Assembly (NCBI GenBank): GCA_035545555.1
Contig: DASZYD010000005.1
Coordinates: 1 to 22,577, forward strand
Direction of reading: 5' to 3'
DNA: 22,577 nucleotides
Origin: JANWHZ01 sp035545555
Lineage (GTDB): Bacteria > Patescibacteriota > Saccharimonadia > Saccharimonadales > UBA4665
Below, piece after piece: positions 18,544 to 22,577 of this stretch (position 1 is its first letter; every line of letters begins with the position of its first letter). A model generated the notes under the pieces. That model worked only from the letters and a program-made list of their open reading frames with translations. It was not told the origin of the DNA and made no database searches. Made by a program: the position numbers and the translations under genes.

Positions 18544-19851
18544 ATGAACACTCACAATAAACCCCCACTAATCATAGAAGACGTCCAGCCATACGTGCCA
18601 GTTGCGCCCGGTGTTTTGTTTGAGGCGGACAGGCTTGAGGACCCAATCGAGCAAGTGTTGGTGGTGCCGCACCCGCGCAAACGGCAGCGCCGCGAAGCGC
18701 AGACCCTATATGATTACATGCGCCTTGACGAGGCGCGAAGCTATCTTGAGACGGCTACCGAGACGATGGATCCTGACGAACTCGGCCAGACACGGTTGGG
18801 CATGGCACTCTGTACGGCACAGGCTGTGAGCGAGGCGCTCTGGTTTACGGAAGATAAAAAGTTACCGGTGGTCAATGGCGAGCCCTTGCCGCCGAGCACA
18901 TCTGATATACGAGCTAAGCAGCTGACCGACTGCTACGGCTATGCGCGGACGGCATCGGGTATCTTGCGGTACCTTGGTATCCCGCATTGGATTGGGCATC
19001 CGGAAGACCATGCAACCCTGATTGTACCAGTTGGTTCGGGTGAGAACTTTACGATGTGGATGGTCGATCCGCTAACACCGAGCCTATCGACGGATCTGCA
19101 CGGTAAGGTACTGGATGCCGACATGAGGCAGGCACAAGCGTCGCTCGAGCGCGGCGAGCGCCACGCCGTCTTTATGCAGACCAAATATATGCGCGACTGG
19201 AAGGTGCCTGCGGCAGATATTGACAGTCTGGCCGCAGATCACCCATGGCTCGCAGCCGAGAAGCAGACGTATGCGGTTGGCTTCAATGGGCGGCGGCGCC
19301 AGAGCCGGACGCAGATTGTGATGGCACTGTATCCACCAGAGGATGCATGGCGGGTGATGGAGATGAAGAACAACTTTGATCGGGCACGTGTGGCGGGTGA
19401 CCTGGTATCTGCGGCAGGACATTTGACGCTTATGCGAGGCGAGTATCCACTCATTGATGTACGCTCGAAGGATTACTCCACAATGAAACAGTTCTTCCGG
19501 AGACTGCTTGACCGCGAGCTCTATATTGAGGCATGGGAGGCGATGGATTCCTACTTTGACAGCTTTGTCGGCGTGACTGGCGATTCGCGCGTGTATGAGC
19601 GGCGCGGCGATGCATTCCGGAGCCTTGCACGAGCGGCACTTGCGACGGCGATGGGGTTGGGTGGCGAAGGCAATGTGACCTTGCAAGATATTGCGGCACG
19701 TGCAGCCGCCGAGGCAGAACTGAGCTACCAAGCGTACCAGGGCTGGGAAGGGGACCACCGACGACCGGCGTGGCTGTCCGAAGTATTTAAGAGGAAAGCC
19801 ACGATTGCTCAAGCTATCGGCCAGACGGCTGCGGCGTTCAGTGCACTATAA
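18544..19851 (+). CDS. Transglutaminase-like cysteine protease-fold protein
   Basis: 435 residues, soluble, no signal peptide. Residues 125-177 have the transglutaminase-like core: LTDCYGYARTASGILRYLGI (127-146, catalytic-type C130), then EDHATLIV (154-161, H156) and FTMWMVDPLTP (169-179, D175), giving a Cys-His-Asp triad in the right order and spacing. The remaining ~250 residues are helical, without known motifs. Bacterial transglutaminase-like proteins act as peptidases, amidases or crosslinkers; no substrate is evident. The ATG has only a weak GGA upstream. A five-codon ORF beginning at 18530 overlaps it as ATGA and could feed ribosomes to it. Expression probably depends on read-through of the terminator at 18499-18529. 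Confidence 0.65.
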   Translation: MNTHNKPPLIIEDVQPYVPVAPGVLFEADRLEDPIEQVLVVPHPRKRQRREAQTLYDYMRLDEARSYLETATETMDPDELGQTRLGMALCTAQAVSEALWFTEDKKLPVVNGEPLPPSTSDIRAKQLTDCYGYARTASGILRYLGIPHWIGHPEDHATLIVPVGSGENFTMWMVDPLTPSLSTDLHGKVLDADMRQAQASLERGERHAVFMQTKYMRDWKVPAADIDSLAADHPWLAAEKQTYAVGFNGRRRQSRTQIVMALYPPEDAWRVMEMKNNFDRARVAGDLVSAAGHLTLMRGEYPLIDVRSKDYSTMKQFFRRLLDRELYIEAWEAMDSYFDSFVGVTGDSRVYERRGDAFRSLARAALATAMGLGGEGNVTLQDIAARAAAEAELSYQAYQGWEGDHRRPAWLSEVFKRKATIAQAIGQTAAAFSAL

Positions 19852-19864
19852 ACCGCCAGGGCTC

Positions 19865-19893
19865 TTGACCGGTAGTTGGCACTCGTTTATATT
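19865..19893 (+). promoter_or_regulatory. groESL promoter (TTGACC-N17-TATATT)
   Basis: The -35 TTGACC (19865-19870) and -10 TATATT (19888-19893) are separated by 17 bases. The -10 falls in the spacer of the CIRCE operator. Initiation near 19900 gives a leader of about 62 nt before groES. Confidence 0.75.
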
Positions 19894-19902
19894 GAGTGCT
19901 GA
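19876..19902 (+). promoter_or_regulatory. CIRCE operator (HrcA-binding site)
   Basis: TTGGCACTC-N9-GAGTGCTGA matches the CIRCE consensus TTAGCACTC-N9-GAGTGCTAA at 16 of 18 positions, with the standard 9-base spacer. A third half-site, GGCACTC, follows at 19908-19914. HrcA binding would cover the -10 box and repress groESL until heat or unfolded-protein stress. Confidence 0.88.
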
Positions 19903-19961
19903 CGGCTGGCACTCAAGCGTAAACAGTGCCAGCTTGCATACGTAAACGGAGGAGTGATGTC

Positions 19962-20228
19962 ATGAGCGTACCGATCCAACCGCTCGCCGACTATGTGGTC
20001 GCGCAAGAGGAAAAGCCGGAGACCAAGACCGCCAGCGGCCTATACCTGCCGGACAAGGCAGCCGAGAAGCCGAAAATTGCTAAAGTGCTGGCAGCCGGCA
20101 AGGACGTAAAACAAGTGAAGGCAGACGACCGTATCGTCTATAAGAGCTACAGCACGACCGAGGTAAAGATCGGCAGTGACGAGTACATCCTCGTCAAAGA
20201 AGAAGACATTCTGGCCACGGTTAAATAA
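19962..20228 (+). CDS. groES: Co-chaperonin GroES (Hsp10)
   Basis: 88 residues, slightly shorter than the usual ~95. The N-terminus IQPLADYVVAQEEKPETKTA and the mobile-loop segment SGLYLPDKAAEKPK (25-38) match GroES, followed by the conserved beta-barrel ending in EYILVKEEDILATVK. It forms the heptameric lid of GroEL in the cytosol. The ATG at 19962 follows GGAGG (19948-19952); an in-frame ATG further upstream at 19926 lies before this ribosome-binding site and is rejected. groEL follows after 12 bases. Regulation by CIRCE/HrcA is visible upstream. Confidence 0.96.
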   Translation: MSVPIQPLADYVVAQEEKPETKTASGLYLPDKAAEKPKIAKVLAAGKDVKQVKADDRIVYKSYSTTEVKIGSDEYILVKEEDILATVK

Positions 20229-20240
20229 GGGGAGACAGCA

Positions 20241-21890
20241 ATGGCAAAGAAAGTTTTTTACGATGATGACGCCCGCCGCCGCGTGCTGGCCGGCGCCAAG
20301 ATTCTCTATGACGCAGTAAAAACAACGATGGGGCCCAAAGGCCGCAATGTGGTGATCGGCAAAGGTTATGGCGCGCCGACAGTGACGCACGACGGCGTAA
20401 CGGTCGCCAAGGGCGTTGACCTGGGCGATGTTGATGACGAGACCTTGGGCTACAAGGTCGGCGCCGAGCTGATCAAGCAAGCCGCCAGCAAGATGAACGA
20501 TGTGGCCGGTGACGGCACCACCACTGTAACAGTGCTGACATATCACATTTTGAACGAGGCCAACCGGCTGATCGCCGCCGGTCACAATCCGATGCTGTTG
20601 CGCAAAGGGCTGGAGGCGGCTGCGCAAGAAGTCATTGCCAAACTCAGCACCCTGACCGAGGATATTGCCGGCAAGAAGAGCCGGGTGGCTGAAGTTGCCA
20701 CCATCTCGGCCGGCGACGCCGAAATCGGCAACTTGATCGCCGAGGTGATGGACGCTATCGGCAAGGACGGCGTAGTGACCGTCGAGGAAGGCCAGGGACT
20801 CCTGCTCGAGAAAGAAGTGGTTGAGGGCTTCACCTTTGACCGTGGCTTTGTCAGCCCTTACATGGTGACCGATACCGGCCGCATGGAAGCGGTGTACGAC
20901 AAGCCGGCTATTGTCATCACCGATAAGAAAGTCTCGAGCATCCAGGAGTTCCTGCCGCTGCTTGAGAAGCTGGCCCAAAGCGGCAAGAAAGATCTGGTGC
21001 TGGTAGCCGAAGATGTTGACGGCGAAGCACTGGGCACACTGATCCTGAACCGGTTGAAGGGCGTGTTCAATACCGTCGCGATCAAGGCACCGGCCTTTGG
21101 CGACCGCCGCAAGGATATTCTGAATGACATCGCCATCCTGACCGGTGCGGAAGTCATTACCGAAGACCGCGGTATGACCTTCGAAAACGTTGACCTCGGT
21201 GTGGTCGGTTCGGCCCGCAAAGTGATCGTGACCAAGGACGAAACGACCATCATCGAAGGCGGCGGTGCGGCAGCTGAGGTGGCTGCCCGCATCAAGCAGA
21301 TCAATCACCAGATTGAGGCGGCGACCAGCGAATACGACAAAGAAAATCTGGAAAAGCGCCGCGCGGCTCTCTCCGGCAAGGTGGCAGTCATCAAAGTCGG
21401 TGGCGCTACCGAGACCGAGATTGAAGAGAAGAAGTACCGCGTGGATGATGCCGTCAATGCCGTGAAAGCGGCGCTGAGCGATGGTATCGTGCCGGGTGGC
21501 GGCGTGACGCTCATCAACCTGGCTTCGCAGGTAACTGTACCTGCCAGCGATGACAGCTCGGTGATTGCGGGCTACCAGTTGCTGCTGAGGGCGCTGGAGC
21601 AGCCGTTCCGCATCCTCTTGACCAATGCCGGCGTGAACGCTGACGAATGGTTGCCGCAGGTCAAGGCTGCTAAGCCTGGCCAAGGCGTGAACGTCAACGA
21701 CCCGACCAAGCTGGTCGACCTGAAGGCTGCTGGCGTGGTCGATCCGACCCGCGTGACCAAAGAAGCGGTCCAAAATGCCGTGAGCATTGCCGGCACCAGC
21801 ATGACTATGGGCGCGTTGGTGGTGGATGTGCCGAAAGAGGAGAAAGCCGCCGCCAGCCCTGACATGGGCGGCGGCATGGGGATGATGTAG
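20241..21890 (+). CDS. groEL: Chaperonin GroEL (Hsp60)
   Basis: 549 residues, normal length. Tetradecameric ATP-driven folding chamber. The ATP site is seen in TTMGPKGRNVVIGK (28-41), HDGVTVAK (50-57) and DVAGDGTTT (87-95, catalytic-type D91); the apical domain includes SPYMVTDTGRMEAVYDKPAI. The C-terminus ends in a Gly-Met tail, GGGMGMM, typical of the chamber floor. A GGGGAG ribosome-binding site precedes the ATG. It is co-transcribed with groES. Only one chaperonin gene is visible, so it is presumably the housekeeping copy. Confidence 0.98.
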   Translation: MAKKVFYDDDARRRVLAGAKILYDAVKTTMGPKGRNVVIGKGYGAPTVTHDGVTVAKGVDLGDVDDETLGYKVGAELIKQAASKMNDVAGDGTTTVTVLTYHILNEANRLIAAGHNPMLLRKGLEAAAQEVIAKLSTLTEDIAGKKSRVAEVATISAGDAEIGNLIAEVMDAIGKDGVVTVEEGQGLLLEKEVVEGFTFDRGFVSPYMVTDTGRMEAVYDKPAIVITDKKVSSIQEFLPLLEKLAQSGKKDLVLVAEDVDGEALGTLILNRLKGVFNTVAIKAPAFGDRRKDILNDIAILTGAEVITEDRGMTFENVDLGVVGSARKVIVTKDETTIIEGGGAAAEVAARIKQINHQIEAATSEYDKENLEKRRAALSGKVAVIKVGGATETEIEEKKYRVDDAVNAVKAALSDGIVPGGGVTLINLASQVTVPASDDSSVIAGYQLLLRALEQPFRILLTNAGVNADEWLPQVKAAKPGQGVNVNDPTKLVDLKAAGVVDPTRVTKEAVQNAVSIAGTSMTMGALVVDVPKEEKAAASPDMGGGMGMM

Positions 21891-21899
21891 TCTCCGCAG

Positions 21900-21932
21900 C
21901 AAACAGCCCGGCTGACATGCGGGCTTGGTTTG
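21900..21932 (+). terminator. Hairpin after groEL
   Basis: AGCCCG (21905-21910) pairs with CGGGCT (21920-21925), and CAAAC (21900-21904) with GTTTG (21928-21932), forming an extended stem 10 bases after the groEL stop. No T-run follows, so it may act as mRNA 3' protection rather than as a terminator. Confidence 0.45.
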
Positions 21933-21974
21933 CCTGTGGCAGATGGCCTAAGCAAGGCTAGTTTCCCTAAAGTA

Positions 21975-22020
21975 GCAACGGCAACCCGGACTCACTCCGG
22001 GTTGCCGTTGCCTTTATATA
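21975..22020 (+). terminator. Strong intrinsic terminator of the groESL operon
   Basis: GCAACGGCAACCCGGA (21975-21990), loop CTCAC, and TCCGGGTTGCCGTTGC (21996-22011) form a perfect 16-bp stem followed by CTTTATATA. The T-run is short, but the stem is the most stable in the window. Confidence 0.8.
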
Positions 22021-22036
22021 TGTGGCTCGGCCGAAG

Positions 22037-22065
22037 TTGAACTCGGCTGTTGACAGAGGTATGCT
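22037..22065 (+). promoter_or_regulatory. Promoter TTGAAC-N17-TATGCT of the last gene
   Basis: TTGAAC (22037-22042) and TATGCT (22060-22065) are 17 bases apart, and the -10 ends 6 bases before the ATG at 22072, again predicting a leaderless mRNA. A TTGACA at 22050-22055 has no properly spaced -10. Confidence 0.5.
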
Positions 22066-22071
22066 ATAAGT

Positions 22072-22569
22072 ATGAAGTTATTCGGCCGGCGCCAAGGAGG
22101 GGAATCGGCGGCGCAGACGCCACCGCCGGAGCTCCGTGCGTTCTATGGTATGCCGAGCCGGGCGGCCCGGGCGCGGCAGATGCTGTTCGTCTTACTCTGC
22201 TTGATTACGGTGGCGGCGATTGCCGTGGCTGGCGGCGCGTGGTGGCGCCATGCGCACGAGCATCCAACGCCACCGGCGACTATTGGGCAGACACAGCAGC
22301 CAAAATCAGGCACAAACGGGGCTCCGGAGCAAGAGAATAGGAACAACTCCACGGGGCAATCGGGCGAACAGGCGCCGCCGGCCGCACCCTCGCCGACAAC
22401 CCTTCCGTCCGACACCGGAAATACGCCGACACCGCAGCCAGGTCAAAGCGAAATTGCCAACACCGGTCCTGGCTCAACCGCTATTGTCGCAGCGCTGGTG
22501 TTAGGCGCACTGGCGACCGCAGCGAACTATACCCGCCGACTACTGGCAGTGCGGTTTCCCAGACGGTAG
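22072..22569 (+). CDS. Membrane/surface protein with C-terminal NTGPG sorting-like signal
   Basis: 165 residues. A basic cytoplasmic N-terminus (1-36) is followed by a membrane helix (about 37-56, MLFVLLCLITVAAIAVAGGA), a Pro/Thr/Ser/Gln-rich low-complexity stretch (60-128), then IANTGPGS (128-135), a second hydrophobic helix (136-152) and an arginine-rich tail (RRLLAVRFPRR). The final tripartite pattern looks like an LPxTG sortase signal in which LP has become IA; such NTGPG tails recur in CPR membrane proteins. The disordered middle probably lies outside the membrane between the two helices. Function unknown. The start agrees with the promoter at 22037-22065. It ends 8 bases before the window edge. 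Confidence 0.7.
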   Translation: MKLFGRRQGGESAAQTPPPELRAFYGMPSRAARARQMLFVLLCLITVAAIAVAGGAWWRHAHEHPTPPATIGQTQQPKSGTNGAPEQENRNNSTGQSGEQAPPAAPSPTTLPSDTGNTPTPQPGQSEIANTGPGSTAIVAALVLGALATAANYTRRLLAVRFPRR

Positions 22570-22577
22570 CGGCCTAC

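Noticed and set aside
20040..21902. 620-aa open frame on the minus strand across groEL
   Set aside because: Antisense shadow of the unmistakable groEL and groES genes; it has no start signals and low-complexity, unrecognisable sequence.
1..22577. Alternative genetic code (UGA as Gly or Trp)
   Set aside because: No gene has an in-frame UGA, all tryptophans are UGG, and tsaD ends at TGA with a normal family C-terminus.
1..22577. CRISPR arrays, insertion sequences, rRNA genes, phage attachment sites
   Set aside because: No spaced direct repeats, transposase, terminal inverted repeats or rRNA segments were found. tRNA genes are intact, without a partial duplicate of their 3' ends in the window.

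Overview
The window reads as a chromosomal segment of a Candidate Phyla Radiation bacterium, most likely Saccharibacteria (TM7). This is inference, from: a small protein resembling the DUF5663 family; a giant multidomain protein of a type I associate with CPR genomes; a Mur ligase without the UDP-MurNAc-binding N-domain; a membrane protein ending in an NTGPG-type sorting-like signal; and many promoters placed so close to start codons that the mRNAs would be leaderless. No gene contains an in-frame UGA, so the standard bacterial code applies. UGA is nevertheless almost absent as a stop: of 20 genes, 12 end in TAG, 7 in TAA and only tsaD in TGA.

Layout. 1-2296: the end of a membrane protein, a 44-aa basic sORF on the minus strand, a YihY/BrkB membrane protein and a DedA-family membrane protein. 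2280-2710: tRNA-Arg(GCG) on minus with a clean terminator that overlaps the dedA end, a structured intergenic stretch, then tRNA-Ser(CGA) on plus, apparently co-transcribed with a MYG1-type DHH hydrolase. 3611-4994: a HIT protein and an XRE-HAD fusion, the latter preceded by a 19-codon leader ORF that overlaps its start. 5003-9068 (minus): valS, with a candidate 33-aa leader peptide, and tsaD.

9181-19851 is an accessory-looking block interrupted only by a murE-like gene. It holds an operon of a DUF5663-like protein, a 1445-aa protein with a C-terminal GT2-like glycosyltransferase domain and a 100-aa helical protein; a 305-aa protein with a broken zincin motif (QESLH); a phosphoribosyltransferase-fold protein overlapping a NADAR-family N-glycosidase; and a transglutaminase-like protein. 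A promoter, a 24-codon leader peptide, mutually exclusive helices and an intrinsic terminator precede the last gene, an arrangement like a classical transcription attenuator. 19865-22020: groES-groEL under a CIRCE (HrcA) operator that overlaps the promoter, ended by strong hairpins. 22037-22569: a surface or membrane protein.

The two most promising leads are the attenuator-like leader at 18361-18529 and the phosphoribosyltransferase-NADAR gene pair at 16583-18330, which looks like an NAD/ADP-ribose or nucleoside-modifying module.
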